DNA of 64,000 nucleotides from Candidatus Poseidoniaceae archaeon (GTDB lineage: Archaea > Thermoplasmatota > Poseidoniia > Poseidoniales > Poseidoniaceae). The notes under the pieces are model-generated. The model did no database searches, had not been told where the DNA came from, and was given only the letters and a program-made list of their open reading frames with translations. The position numbers were made by a program, and so were the translations under genes. Numbering within the stretch: the first letter of the stretch is position 1; every line of letters starts with the position of its first letter. The stretch is taken from positions 186,001 to 250,000 of the forward strand of contig CASIAW010000001.1 of the NCBI GenBank assembly GCA_949372875.1. Reading direction: 5' to 3'. Below, one piece after another: positions 10,505 through 21,349 of this stretch.

Positions 10505-13500
10505 TCAATCAAATGAGATATAATCACCATCATCATTATTTGATGCGTTACGAGTGCTTGAAGGGCGAACATTTGGCCCTGTTGCTTTACTTCCCACATT
10601 CACATTAGAACTAACAGGGGGTCGGCGTTTCGCACGTTCCGAAACACGGGTGTTTGTAGGAATACCACGCTTGTCTAGATTGATTTCAGAAACTGAACGA
10701 GGAGAGGGGCGTGATGATGATGTCCCCTTCGAGACTTTGCCTGACTTCTTCTGGATGTATTGCGGGCGTCCCCTGTATGCGACAGCACCAATGAGTCGTT
10801 CCAAAACTGGGACATCAGCTCCATCTTCTTTCGGACGCTTCAACCACCAGCCTTCACCAAGTGGTTGTAATCTTGGAGGACGAGATTTCGCCATTGATTT
10901 CGCCTGCCGCTTTAGGCGGGCTTTGACGGACTTCTCCGAGTCACGTGGCAAACGTTGCGTCATCCATCCGGGAAGTCCTACATCAAGAACAACACCGTTT
11001 ACGGTGACCAACATTCCGGAAAGTAGCAAATGGGTTCCAACAGGAATATTTTCTCGTTCCGGTTGGACTTTGAATCTCTTCATCCTCTTTGAATAAGCAA
11101 TCAAAGCCTTTTGGTCTCGATGCTTGATAACACGTTGCTGCTGTCGAGAGAAGCGCCTCCCACCAAACTGAATCATAAACAAAGTGATGACAACAAGAAT
11201 TCCTTGGGCTTGACCTACTTCTTGAGAAACATAGATTCCGAGAACTATCCAAGTTGGAATTAATACCAGAAATTGGAATATGGAGTTTAACGTACTTGCT
11301 CGATAAATTGGAGGCATTCCTCTACGCGTAGCCTCATGTGATGCAATGAGGACATTTGCATTAATTGCTTCATCCATCCCACCTCTGACCATAAGTCCAG
11401 CAATTGCATTAACTGGTGCTAAATTTATCCACTTTCTCATTTTCTTTCCTTCACCAACGGCGAGAGATACTTCCATCTCATTTTCGTCAACAACTTGGCC
11501 AAGAATACTGCTCAATGCTAAAACACGTGGGTCTTGGGGGTCACTTTCCTTTAATTCGGCTAAGATAGAGCGGGCACTGTGCCAATCACCTTTGTCAACA
11601 AGGCAGAGAGAAGCAGCAATACGGGGTCGAACTCCTGTTGGTTCCTCACGAACCAATTTAAGCGAAAGTTCGAGAGCATCATCGTGCTTACGTTGTGCAC
11701 GCATGAGAGAAATCATCGAGAGTTGAGCAACATGTGTCAAACGGTCGTTGTGAATCGTTTCGTCGCTCGGACTCGGTTGCCATCCACGAAGCATTCGCAT
11801 CAATGCTTGGAGATGATCGATACAAGAATTGTTCTCCCAGTCCCAGAAGTCATCCTCCGTAACCATGCCTTGCCATGGATCAAGCCATTCACAAACGAAA
11901 GCCAAAAGTTCAGGTTCATCATAGCCCTCAGGCTGTTGCAGACCGTGGAGAGCTTCACGTGCAGCATCCAGTCTTCGTGATGCCATGTATCCTACTGCGA
12001 TAATCATTCGAGCCACATCGTCTTCTCCACCTGCCTGAGCCAGCACTTTTCGAGCTTCTTCAATCGCCTTGGGCCACAAACCGCGTAGCGCAAGTTCCCA
12101 CATGTGAGCACGGGCTTTTTCATGGCGGACAAGGGCAGAATCTCCCTCAACCGATCGCCTTTGGAATTGTATCAATGCATCGAGGTCTTCATTGATTGCC
12201 GCATCATCGACCAGTTCTCGCATCCAATCTCCACCTGCAAATTTGACGGCACCTTCCCGACGTTCATCGGGATTAAGATCGAAACGCAGTTTGAGAAGAG
12301 GTGAATAGCGGATGATTGAAAGCAACCAAGTAAACAAAAAGACTGCTTGACCGAAGGCGATGAACATCCATGTAGTCAACAATCTGTTTCCTTCATCAAA
12401 TCCATTTTTTTCAAGAATGTCGGTGAATGGCATCAATTCCCCGAATTCTTTGTAACAAACCAAAACTAGCAACAGCACTGTATAGCCTGAAAAGCCTGCA
12501 AAGGCGAATGTCAACTGACGTGTTTGAGCTTTAACTTCTGTCCGAATCTCACGAGGTGAATCAAGCGTCACACCAAAGAGTCCACCAAATGTCTGACCAC
12601 CAAGAATCAAGTTTCGAGTCAATTCAAAAATGAACGCAAGCCCAACAATTGCGATATTAAGTGAAAGATAAAGAGATAAAAATTGAGGTAAGGCTTTGAT
12701 GAATTGCCAGTGGAATAACAATTCTGAGATAAGATCGATTCGTTGGTAGATAGAATGGCCAATAATTCCACCAAAGTTCAACACTTCAGTCGCATTATCT
12801 GGTTGATTAAAAAGCACATAGAAAACAGTTACAATACCGTTCAGTGCAGTGAGTGGCATGGTGATTAAGAACATCACTAAGAGAAGTGAGAACAGACGGT
12901 TCAGAAATCCGGGTTTGTCCGGGTCAATAGGGTTCGGACGTCCGTTTGAAGTCCGCCATTTATTGATAATCAACATGTTCCAGGAAGCGCCCATAATACG
13001 GCCATAAGCCATGATTGTAGGAGACATGAAAGTGAGCATTCCAGCAGCAAGCCAAATTGGTGAAAGAAGATTGTCGGGACTGCTCTGAATACCATACAGC
13101 AAAGTTGCAATCGTAGCACCGATTAGAATGGAAAGTGTCGTTAATCTACGTATGAGGTTCGTTAACCTTCGAGGCTTCAGTTTTTCTTTGCTCATCCCTA
13201 ATAACTGAGCATTCAGCGTTTCCCATGGAGAAATGAAGACTGGTATTGTGATTAAGATTCCAGTTGCGATAAGACTTGGCTGGAAATAAATTTCCGGATC
13301 GAACAATAATTCCATGATGAGAATCAAAATTCCAGTCATGCCCATCATGTAGAGCGTTATTCCGTATCCAACAGAGCCTTGTCGTAGGAGCGTGCGAGCA
13401 TCAGCTACACTCCCGGTAATTTTGTGAACTTCGTAAAGGTCATCATCAATCTCAAATGCAACTTGAAGATTTGCAAGTTGATTCGGTATAAATATCTTCC

Positions 13501-13663
13501 AAACCGGTATTGCAATTGCAAAAGCAACAACAATCGGTAGGAAATATTCAGCCTTCAATTGGTCGAGATCAGCAATTTCATTTGCAGACACTGGTCGGAC
13601 GAAAAATAAGGCCAGCAGAGATGATAAAAGTAGTATACGGAGTCTTACATCCGTCTTGCGCAT
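10505..13663 (-). CDS. Large polytopic membrane protein with cytoplasmic TPR-like region and basic disordered tail
   Basis: Signal, multiple TM helices, helical-repeat segment (LALRGLWPKAIEEARKVL..), a second TM pair, then a Lys/Arg/Ser-rich tail. Confidence 0.7.
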   Translation of the reverse strand: MRKTDVRLRILLLSSLLALFFVRPVSANEIADLDQLKAEYFLPIVVAFAIAIPVWKIFIPNQLANLQVAFEIDDDLYEVHKITGSVADARTLLRQGSVGYGITLYMMGMTGILILIMELLFDPEIYFQPSLIATGILITIPVFISPWETLNAQLLGMSKEKLKPRRLTNLIRRLTTLSILIGATIATLLYGIQSSPDNLLSPIWLAAGMLTFMSPTIMAYGRIMGASWNMLIINKWRTSNGRPNPIDPDKPGFLNRLFSLLLVMFLITMPLTALNGIVTVFYVLFNQPDNATEVLNFGGIIGHSIYQRIDLISELLFHWQFIKALPQFLSLYLSLNIAIVGLAFIFELTRNLILGGQTFGGLFGVTLDSPREIRTEVKAQTRQLTFAFAGFSGYTVLLLVLVCYKEFGELMPFTDILEKNGFDEGNRLLTTWMFIAFGQAVFLFTWLLSIIRYSPLLKLRFDLNPDERREGAVKFAGGDWMRELVDDAAINEDLDALIQFQRRSVEGDSALVRHEKARAHMWELALRGLWPKAIEEARKVLAQAGGEDDVARMIIAVGYMASRRLDAAREALHGLQQPEGYDEPELLAFVCEWLDPWQGMVTEDDFWDWENNSCIDHLQALMRMLRGWQPSPSDETIHNDRLTHVAQLSMISLMRAQRKHDDALELSLKLVREEPTGVRPRIAASLCLVDKGDWHSARSILAELKESDPQDPRVLALSSILGQVVDENEMEVSLAVGEGKKMRKWINLAPVNAIAGLMVRGGMDEAINANVLIASHEATRRGMPPIYRASTLNSIFQFLVLIPTWIVLGIYVSQEVGQAQGILVVITLFMIQFGGRRFSRQQQRVIKHRDQKALIAYSKRMKRFKVQPERENIPVGTHLLLSGMLVTVNGVVLDVGLPGWMTQRLPRDSEKSVKARLKRQAKSMAKSRPPRLQPLGEGWWLKRPKEDGADVPVLERLIGAVAYRGRPQYIQKKSGKVSKGTSSSRPSPRSVSEINLDKRGIPTNTRVSERAKRRPPVSSNVNVGSKATGPNVRPSSTRNASNNDDGDYISFD

Positions 13664-13711
13664 ATTTTACTCGACAGTGCACTAAGTCATCAAGGCATCG
13701 ACGAAAACAAC

Positions 13712-14944
13712 TCAATCAGTTGAGCGATGGCGAAGTAAAAACGATTCGATTCGATCAAAGGCATCATTGAGGACATCGACATTTGGAAGATACACGAGAC
13801 GGAAATGTCCCTTGCCTAAAGTTGGTGAGAATCCGCTTCCATGAACAACCAAAACATGCTCCTCATGCAACAAATCCAAAACAAATTGTTTGTCATCATT
13901 CGCCCATTTAGGGTCAGTCAATCGAACAAACATGTAGAATGCGCCGCCTGAAGATTGAACTTCTAAGCCTTCTATCTCAGAAATGCGTTCGATACATACA
14001 TCTCGTTGTCGAACAACTTTGTCAGAATATCCATGCATCCAAGAACGGTCGGATTCAAGACCCGCAAGGTATCCAAGTTGAGCAGGTGTCGAAGCACAAA
14101 GTCGTGAACGTAACATCCGTTCAATGCCGTCGCGTACATTCAATAATCGGCGAGTAGGGTCATGAATTGCCATGTAACCAATTCTCCAACCTGGGGCATA
14201 GTAGACTTTCGAGACCCCGTTGAGTGTAAATACTGGGACATCTGTTGATAGACTTGCTACACTTTTTTGCATACCAGTAAAATCAAGTCCATCATATATT
14301 TCATCTGCAACAATCATGCAATTTGGCCACTTACGAGCAATGGAAAGGAGTTGAGTGATTTCTTCTTCACCAGCAACGCTGCCACATGGATTATTTGGGT
14401 TAATCAATACTAGAAGACGAACTGAAGCATCCATTTTTGATTCAATGTCATCTAAATCGAGTTTCCAGCCATCATCAGGCCGCAGTTTGTATTCAACAGT
14501 GTGTGCGCCATACATTTGTGGATACGCCATATATGGAGGGTAATGAGGGCCTGGTGCTAGAACAGTATCGCCAGCAGAAAGCACTGATGCGAAAAGAATC
14601 TGCAAAGCTTCTGTAACTCCATGACACACATAAACATCTGAACCTTGAGCTTCCCATCCTTTTCTGCGCTCATCTTTGGCAATTGCATCACGAAGCTCGG
14701 GTATGCCATACGAGGGAGAATACCCATTACGCCCACTCTGTAATGCTTCGACATATGCATCAACCATGTGAGAAGGAGTTGGTAAACCCGGATAGGCAAT
14801 CGGGTCTCCAATGTTAAGTTTCAAGATTTGATGACCTTGAGCCTCAAGAGCAGTTGCTGGAACTACGACATCACGTATTGCATACTCAATGCTCGATGCT
14901 CGAGTAGCGACTGGAATCTGTTCATTCGACATTGCAACAACCAA
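13712..14944 (-). CDS. PLP-dependent class I/II aminotransferase (AlaA/AspC-like)
   Basis: LNIGDPIAYPGLPTP, GYSPSYGIPELRDAI, LVLINPNNPCGSV, IVADEIYDGLDF, NGVSKVYYAPGWRIGY (PLP Lys). Confidence 0.9.
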   Translation of the reverse strand: MVVAMSNEQIPVATRASSIEYAIRDVVVPATALEAQGHQILKLNIGDPIAYPGLPTPSHMVDAYVEALQSGRNGYSPSYGIPELRDAIAKDERRKGWEAQGSDVYVCHGVTEALQILFASVLSAGDTVLAPGPHYPPYMAYPQMYGAHTVEYKLRPDDGWKLDLDDIESKMDASVRLLVLINPNNPCGSVAGEEEITQLLSIARKWPNCMIVADEIYDGLDFTGMQKSVASLSTDVPVFTLNGVSKVYYAPGWRIGYMAIHDPTRRLLNVRDGIERMLRSRLCASTPAQLGYLAGLESDRSWMHGYSDKVVRQRDVCIERISEIEGLEVQSSGGAFYMFVRLTDPKWANDDKQFVLDLLHEEHVLVVHGSGFSPTLGKGHFRLVYLPNVDVLNDAFDRIESFLLRHRSTD

Positions 14945-14975
14945 TGCTAGTCAAAAACGCATTTGAAGTTTGACA

Positions 14976-15455
14976 TCATTCAAGTTGATGACGGGAAAGG
15001 CCACCCATTGCAAGAACGATATCGAAATCTGATTCCTCAACGGGTTGAACAGAGAGTCGTTGGCCTTTGCGAATGAGGAGCATATCTTCACAGGCGGGGT
15101 TATTACGAACTTCATCTAATGGAACGATTTTTTCAAAAACTTTGACTGCTTCAATATCGACCATCATCCATCGGGGGTTTTCAGGTGTCGCTTTGGGGTC
15201 GAAATAGTTTGAACTTGAATCTTGGGCAGTATGGTCTGGATACCCCTCCTTACAGACTCGAGCAACGCCAACGACGTGTGGTGGCTTGAAATTCGAGTGA
15301 TAAAACAAGACTAAATCTCCCATTTTCATATCATCACGCATCATATTGCGTGCTTGGTAATTGCGTACGCCATCCCAATGTGTGGAACCGTCCGCCACGA
15401 GTTGCTCAAAGGGATAGACATGAGGTTCAGACTTCATCAGCCAATAGTTGACCAT
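14976..15455 (-). CDS. EVE domain-containing protein
   Basis: NYWLMKSEPHVYPFEQL..THWDGVRNYQARNMMRD.MKMGDLVLFYHSN matches EVE/THYN1-like proteins. Confidence 0.88.
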   Translation of the reverse strand: MVNYWLMKSEPHVYPFEQLVADGSTHWDGVRNYQARNMMRDDMKMGDLVLFYHSNFKPPHVVGVARVCKEGYPDHTAQDSSSNYFDPKATPENPRWMMVDIEAVKVFEKIVPLDEVRNNPACEDMLLIRKGQRLSVQPVEESDFDIVLAMGGLSRHQLE

Positions 15456-15492
15456 GTTGAACCCACAACAAGGGGCTTCTTTGTATTGTTGC

Positions 15493-18400
15493 TCACCAAG
15501 CATCGATGACTTCGTCCACTAATGCTGCATCCAATACATCGACATCGAGCTTCTTTTGCTGACCAAGTCCAAGCCGACGAACCATTGCAGAACGTCCGCC
15601 GACAGCACCCATTCCAGCCTTCTCCATCGTAACAAATATCGCCGGTAAAAGAATCAGCGCGCTGGCAGCAGCGACCCAGAGTAAGATGAGAATAACGGTG
15701 ATGAACGGAGATATTGCGATAATTGGGATTTGGTATGCAGTGAACATACCTAAACTTGTTACAACTGCTGCCTCGAACAAAGACATCCCAGTACCGATTG
15801 CTGCGGTCCGAATTGCCTCAAGGCCTCCACCCAATTCGCGTATACGGTTGGATATGTGAATCGAAAAGTCAACGCCAACGCCAACCAAGATAGACCCAAT
15901 CATGACCGTTACAAGCGATAAATCAACTTCCATTCTCCACATGACAAGCCACTGCAAAGCAACAGTCGCAATCACAGGAGAGGTTGTTAGCAGTGAATAT
16001 TTGATATCCTTAAACACAATAGCAAGTGTGATCAAAGTGAGGATAACTGCAAATCCAAGCGATGTCCACTGTGAGCCAACAATCAACTCATTTACCTCAA
16101 TAGTTGTAGGGGCAACACCTGTCAATTTGGTTGCGTAATCTCCGGGTTCAGTCCCGTCGAAAGTCGATGTGAGTTGGTCGATAGATTCGACGCTCGCAAT
16201 CGTATCGGCGACTGGAAGGTATGGCATGTCAACCAAAATGAGGCTTCGATCGAAGTTTTCGCTGATAAATATGCCCCGTGTCTCATCGGTAATCGATGAA
16301 TAAAACACATTGAGGAGGAAAACTTCACTTTGGCGTGATGCGGGAAGTCCATACGCATCAGGAGAGGTCAATAAATCCCAAAACGAAGCACCTCCGGAAA
16401 CAGAACTGTCGAGTAAGACTGCTGCGGTATCCTTGACGTCTTGAGGGACTAAAGGCAGTCCCTGAACAAATTCGCTGCAACCTGTGCAAGCAACCGTTGG
16501 AGCGATACCGGAAGACTTCATCAAGAACACAATAGATACCGCAGAGGTATCTGGAACTTCATTCAACAAACTTTCAAGGGTATCAATTTGCCGTAAATTC
16601 TCAGCGGGGTCTTGTTGTGAAACTTCAATTGAAGTATCACCGGTCAAATTCGCTTGAACCAAAACCATACCGAGTTGGCCTGAATTAAAATCACCGCTGT
16701 ATGTCTTCATTGACTCAACAGATGGTTCATCAAATGGCGCCATTTCTAACATGTCGATGTTTTCTTTTACATTTGCTTGACCAAATGTCGCAGATATGAC
16801 AATTAGGAGAACAAAAAAGCCGATGACAGTACGATTGTATTTCATTGGCACATCGACAATCCGAACGAATAATTTCAGTGGAGGATGTTTTGGTTTTCTT
16901 AAGTCCAACAAAAGTGTAAGGTTTGGGACCATGAACATCGTAAGAACATACACGACAACTATACCCCCCGATAGAGCAATTCCCACTGTTTGAATAGGGG
17001 CCATTGGAGTGAATACAAGTGAGATGAAACCAATGACTGTTGTTACCGCTGACAAGAAGACGGCTTTACCAGTGGAGGAAAGCGCTCCTCGAATCTTTTC
17101 TTTTTTCGTACCGGCTTCTTCAGCATAACGGTTGGTAATGTGAAGCCCATAAGAAACCCCTAATGCCAATAAAATCGGACCGACGATAATCACCGTCATC
17201 GTGACTTCATAGTTCAGCCACCCAATGATTCCCAATGTCCAAAATACTGCACACAACGTTGGTAGGCCTGCGATAGTGACAACTTTCATTCCTTGCAACG
17301 GGCGAATTCCTGTAAGCCCCGTCTGCAATACATCGCAGTGGAAGACAAACAGACCTAAAGCTACCAAAACAATAGCCGTAGGGAAAATGTCCCAGAACAT
17401 GTTGAAGGTTCTTTCCGTAACTGCATTGGTAATTGGAACTGGTCCGGTTAGCGTCATAGAAAGACCGAAACTTTTCACGCCTCTTTCCTCTTGTTCCTCA
17501 GTGAGTTCGCCCCATATGCAAATACCTTCTTCAACGACTGCTTGACCATTTGCATCGAATAAGCATGGACGCTCATCCATGCTCATGTTCTGTAAGTCCT
17601 CTGTCGTCTTACGAATGACTTCCTTTGCTGAGACTGTATCTGAGACTGCAATTGCCATAATTGCTCGATCCAGTGTCCCATCAGGAACATCTGTCTCCCC
17701 TTCGAAACTGCAACCGGTTGGCCCGCATGAAATGTCTCGTGCTAATTTGTCGAGGCCCGGTGTTGGTGTGCCATCATCTTCATACATTTCGTTAATGACG
17801 AGATTGATCGTTGCTTGCGAAGGTATTTCATAGCCTCCACCGAATTGTTCATCGGTGAGAGCAAGCTGTTCGTTGAACGAACTAGCAGCCTGCGCAGACA
17901 AGCAATCATCTTGACCTAAACCGCAGCCGAGTTGGCCAAGTTCTGTGATGAATGCCTCACGAATCCGTGGAGCGCTGGAATTAACTTCTTTGAGAACTGT
18001 TGAGATGGACAAGAGATAGATGACATCATCAGTGAGGGGGTTTGACGAATTCTGAGGATTTTCACAAACAAAGGAAGAGATACAGGGATTCAGTGTGTTT
18101 TCCACATAACTGATTTCCTGAAGGATTCTTTGGTCAGTAATATTGTAATTACCATCATTGAGCTCGATGTAAACGACCATGACGTTCGTTGACCAATCCT
18201 CTTCAACTAAATCCAACAATTTACCAACTTCACTCCCTTCTGGAAGATAGACTTCGAGATCACCATTAACATTCAGATCTGTTTCATTCGGGTCATCATC
18301 AAATTGAGTCAAATACAAATCAAAAAATCCGGAGTGGCTGACAAAGAAAAGTGTTAGAACGAGAAAAACGATTACAGTTGCTAAAGGGAAACGAGTAATT

Positions 18401-18672
18401 GCCCCTATTGCTCCTGATTCTTCCCATTCACGCTTCAAGCGAACAGGTGCGTCTAAAACAGCATCAATCGCAGTTTTCGAGTCAAAATCTTTGACACGTG
18501 CAGACATGTCGATTGCACCACTTTGAAGACGTGATGCACCAGTTCGACTCAAGTTTGACAGTTTCGATGACAAACCGGACTTTACCCCTTGGTTTTCGGA
18601 GGAGTTCGATGAACCAGCCGAGCCCAAATTTCCGTCATTTCTAGAGGCTTTTTTTTGACTCTTTTCTACCAA
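15493..18672 (-). CDS. RND superfamily (MMPL-type) transporter
   Basis: Duplicated SSD/MMPL-type TM blocks (TMTVIIVGPILLALGVSYGLHITNRYAEE; VTVMIGSILVGVGVDFSIHISNRIRE) with large extracytoplasmic loops. TTG start. Confidence 0.85.
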   Translation of the reverse strand: MVEKSQKKASRNDGNLGSAGSSNSSENQGVKSGLSSKLSNLSRTGASRLQSGAIDMSARVKDFDSKTAIDAVLDAPVRLKREWEESGAIGAITRFPLATVIVFLVLTLFFVSHSGFFDLYLTQFDDDPNETDLNVNGDLEVYLPEGSEVGKLLDLVEEDWSTNVMVVYIELNDGNYNITDQRILQEISYVENTLNPCISSFVCENPQNSSNPLTDDVIYLLSISTVLKEVNSSAPRIREAFITELGQLGCGLGQDDCLSAQAASSFNEQLALTDEQFGGGYEIPSQATINLVINEMYEDDGTPTPGLDKLARDISCGPTGCSFEGETDVPDGTLDRAIMAIAVSDTVSAKEVIRKTTEDLQNMSMDERPCLFDANGQAVVEEGICIWGELTEEQEERGVKSFGLSMTLTGPVPITNAVTERTFNMFWDIFPTAIVLVALGLFVFHCDVLQTGLTGIRPLQGMKVVTIAGLPTLCAVFWTLGIIGWLNYEVTMTVIIVGPILLALGVSYGLHITNRYAEEAGTKKEKIRGALSSTGKAVFLSAVTTVIGFISLVFTPMAPIQTVGIALSGGIVVVYVLTMFMVPNLTLLLDLRKPKHPPLKLFVRIVDVPMKYNRTVIGFFVLLIVISATFGQANVKENIDMLEMAPFDEPSVESMKTYSGDFNSGQLGMVLVQANLTGDTSIEVSQQDPAENLRQIDTLESLLNEVPDTSAVSIVFLMKSSGIAPTVACTGCSEFVQGLPLVPQDVKDTAAVLLDSSVSGGASFWDLLTSPDAYGLPASRQSEVFLLNVFYSSITDETRGIFISENFDRSLILVDMPYLPVADTIASVESIDQLTSTFDGTEPGDYATKLTGVAPTTIEVNELIVGSQWTSLGFAVILTLITLAIVFKDIKYSLLTTSPVIATVALQWLVMWRMEVDLSLVTVMIGSILVGVGVDFSIHISNRIRELGGGLEAIRTAAIGTGMSLFEAAVVTSLGMFTAYQIPIIAISPFITVILILLWVAAASALILLPAIFVTMEKAGMGAVGGRSAMVRRLGLGQQKKLDVDVLDAALVDEVIDAW

Positions 18673-18856
18673 GAATTACGCCCCTGTGTGAATGTAACTG
18701 CTAGACCTTCAAATGTTTACCGATAGTTTGCGTTCTATTTGGTCAAATTACATACTCACAAAATAGAGCCAAAAACCACCCGTTGGTTTCAAAGGTGAAT
18801 CATCACAGCGCTGTTTGGACCCGCATCGTTCATGTGTGTGGGGCCAGGTGAGGCAC

Positions 18857-21349
18857 ATGCCAGCCCCGAAATTAAACGATAAACGATGGTCAATCGACCT
18901 AGAGAAGCGCATTCAAGAAGCCCATTCGGAAGACGCCGAGATTTATTCAAGGCGATATTCATTCAACCCAGACAGTGGGAAGGAAATTTTTGTTATTGAC
19001 ACACCCCCTCCATACCCCTCTGGAACATGGCACATTGGTGCAGTTGCCCAATATTCGATGATTGACGTCATTGCACGTTCTCAACGCTTACTCGGTAAAG
19101 AGGTCTACTTTCCTTGGGGTGTAGATCGAAATGGAATTAACATTGAATTCACCGTCGAAAAGAACACGAAAAGAAAGATGAAAACCTATGACCGTGCAGA
19201 ATTTTTGAAACTTTGTGAAGAAACAATTGAAACATTCACTCAAGCAATGAGAAAAACGGCACGAAGAGTCGGGCTATCATGCGATTATGACCGAGAATAT
19301 CTCACTGATTCACCTGCATATCGCACTGTAACCCAATCTATTTTCATTGAACTCTTCAAGAACGGAGCCATCGTTGAAGACCTGAGACCGAATATCTATG
19401 ACCCTGTTGAAGGAACGACCATTGCTGATGCTGAAGTTGAACGACTCTCAAGAAAAACGAGACTGGTCGATGTGAAATGGACCTGCGATGATGGAACTGA
19501 AATTGTTATTTCAACCACACGTCCGGAACTAATTTGTGCTTGTGGTGTTGTCGTCGTGCATCCAGATGACGAGCGCTACACGCACCTTATTGGCAAAACA
19601 ATCCAATTACCACTTCCGGTCGAAGGCCGTACGACTTCTGTAGAAATCCGAACGCATGCCTCTGTTAAATCTGATTTTGGATCTGGTGTGTTGATGGTGT
19701 GTTCTTTTGGCGACCAGAATGACGTTGCAATCTTCAGAGAACTTGGACTCACGCCATTTCAAGCAATCAACCTTGAAGGGAAACTAACTTCACTCGCAGG
19801 ACCGTTTGCTGATATGAAAGTGTATGATGCAAGAAATGCAGCGATCGAATACTTGGAAGAAAATGGGAAATTGGTCGATATCGTTGAACGTGAACAAGAA
19901 ATTCCAGTGTCCGAACGTGGCAAGAACCCAGTTGAAATAATTCTCTTGAAAGAATGGTATGTTCAGCAAACACACGCTCAAGACCGAATGCGGGAGCATA
20001 TCGAAGAAATCGAGTTTCATCCACCTCGGAATAAACAGTTTTTACTCGACTGGATGGATAATATTAGCATTGACTGGCCAATTTCACGACGACGCTGGTA
20101 CCACACAGAGATACCAATATGGTACAGTGAGGATGGAACCAAAATTGTCGTCCCCCCTACAGGGACATATGTCCAACCATGGTGCCAATCGCCGCCAGAA
20201 GGAAGCCAAGTATTAGCACGGGAGACTCGAGAAGAACTCGGTTCGTTTGAATCAATGAAAACTGAACTCGGAACACTCGTTGGTGAAGAAAAAGTATTCG
20301 ATACTTGGATGGATTCCTCCAATTCGAACCTCTTCGTGAGTGGCTACCTCAACCAGCCAGAAGTTTTTGAAAAGGCGTTCCCAACTGCTCTACGTCCTCA
20401 AGGAAAAGAAATCGTCCGCACATGGCTCTACTACACACTTCTCAAATCGAACCTCTTGCTTGACAAGCCAGGATTCAAACATGTTTGGATTGACGGGCTT
20501 GGAATGGACCCTTGGGGTCGTAAAATGAGTAAATCACTTGGAAATGGTATTGATGCAGATTCTGTTCTTGAATGTGGGGCAGGAGGCCGTACTGGTTCGT
20601 GGAAGGTGAAAGGTCCAGAAAAAACTGTAAGTCTTCGTGCAAACAAAATTGGCAGTGAATGTTTCCGACTTTGGAAAGCCTGTGATGCGCAAGTCGGTGA
20701 TGATTTCCACATTAATCCTGAAGAAATCGAAAAGAAGTACTTTGGAGTGCTGACAAAGTTGTTCAACGTAGCTCGTTTTGCATCACAATTTGAAATTCCT
20801 GACGACCTTGAAAATGCTCCCGAAGATTTAGCGATCGAAGACAAATGGATCTTGGCTGAATTTAACGAAACAATGGAGACTGTGAAATCATCTTGGGAAA
20901 ACCTCGACATCTACACCGCAACTCAAGCCCTCAAAACCTTTGGAACCGGAGTCTTGCCAAGTCACTATTTAGAGATGGTTAAATCACGTCTTTATGATGA
21001 TGACATGGCTGCTTCATGGACACTTCATCGGGTTGTTCGTGACTTCATGGCTGCATTCACACCAGTCTGCCCATTTTTCACCCACCACATTTCTGAAACC
21101 CTCTATAATCAATCAGCAGTTGAAGTTGATTCATTCCCGGCATCCGCCGACTCCTCTGTTGAAATGGGGACGGAAGAAGGTGACAGACTTCGTGCACTTT
21201 CCTCTTTGGTTCAAACCTTCAATGGAGATACTTGGAACGCTAAGAAGGAACAAGGCATTTCGTTGAACCAACCTGTGTCAGGCATTGAAATACCAAACGA
21301 ACTGGAAGACTTTACTGCAATTCTTACACGAATGCACCATCTCGAGTAA
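18857..21349 (+). CDS. valS: Valyl-tRNA synthetase
   Basis: PPPYPSGTWHIG, STTRPELICACGVVVVHPDD, DWPISRRRWYHTEIPIWY, DTWMDSSNS, GRKMSKSLGNGID. GGTGAGG precedes the ATG; an alternative TTG start is at 18815. Confidence 0.92.
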   Translation: MPAPKLNDKRWSIDLEKRIQEAHSEDAEIYSRRYSFNPDSGKEIFVIDTPPPYPSGTWHIGAVAQYSMIDVIARSQRLLGKEVYFPWGVDRNGINIEFTVEKNTKRKMKTYDRAEFLKLCEETIETFTQAMRKTARRVGLSCDYDREYLTDSPAYRTVTQSIFIELFKNGAIVEDLRPNIYDPVEGTTIADAEVERLSRKTRLVDVKWTCDDGTEIVISTTRPELICACGVVVVHPDDERYTHLIGKTIQLPLPVEGRTTSVEIRTHASVKSDFGSGVLMVCSFGDQNDVAIFRELGLTPFQAINLEGKLTSLAGPFADMKVYDARNAAIEYLEENGKLVDIVEREQEIPVSERGKNPVEIILLKEWYVQQTHAQDRMREHIEEIEFHPPRNKQFLLDWMDNISIDWPISRRRWYHTEIPIWYSEDGTKIVVPPTGTYVQPWCQSPPEGSQVLARETREELGSFESMKTELGTLVGEEKVFDTWMDSSNSNLFVSGYLNQPEVFEKAFPTALRPQGKEIVRTWLYYTLLKSNLLLDKPGFKHVWIDGLGMDPWGRKMSKSLGNGIDADSVLECGAGGRTGSWKVKGPEKTVSLRANKIGSECFRLWKACDAQVGDDFHINPEEIEKKYFGVLTKLFNVARFASQFEIPDDLENAPEDLAIEDKWILAEFNETMETVKSSWENLDIYTATQALKTFGTGVLPSHYLEMVKSRLYDDDMAASWTLHRVVRDFMAAFTPVCPFFTHHISETLYNQSAVEVDSFPASADSSVEMGTEEGDRLRALSSLVQTFNGDTWNAKKEQGISLNQPVSGIEIPNELEDFTAILTRMHHLE

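Noticed and set aside
10554-11096. 180-aa plus-strand ORF antisense to the large membrane/TPR gene
   Set aside because: Antisense to a confidently coding frame; no motif and no start context.
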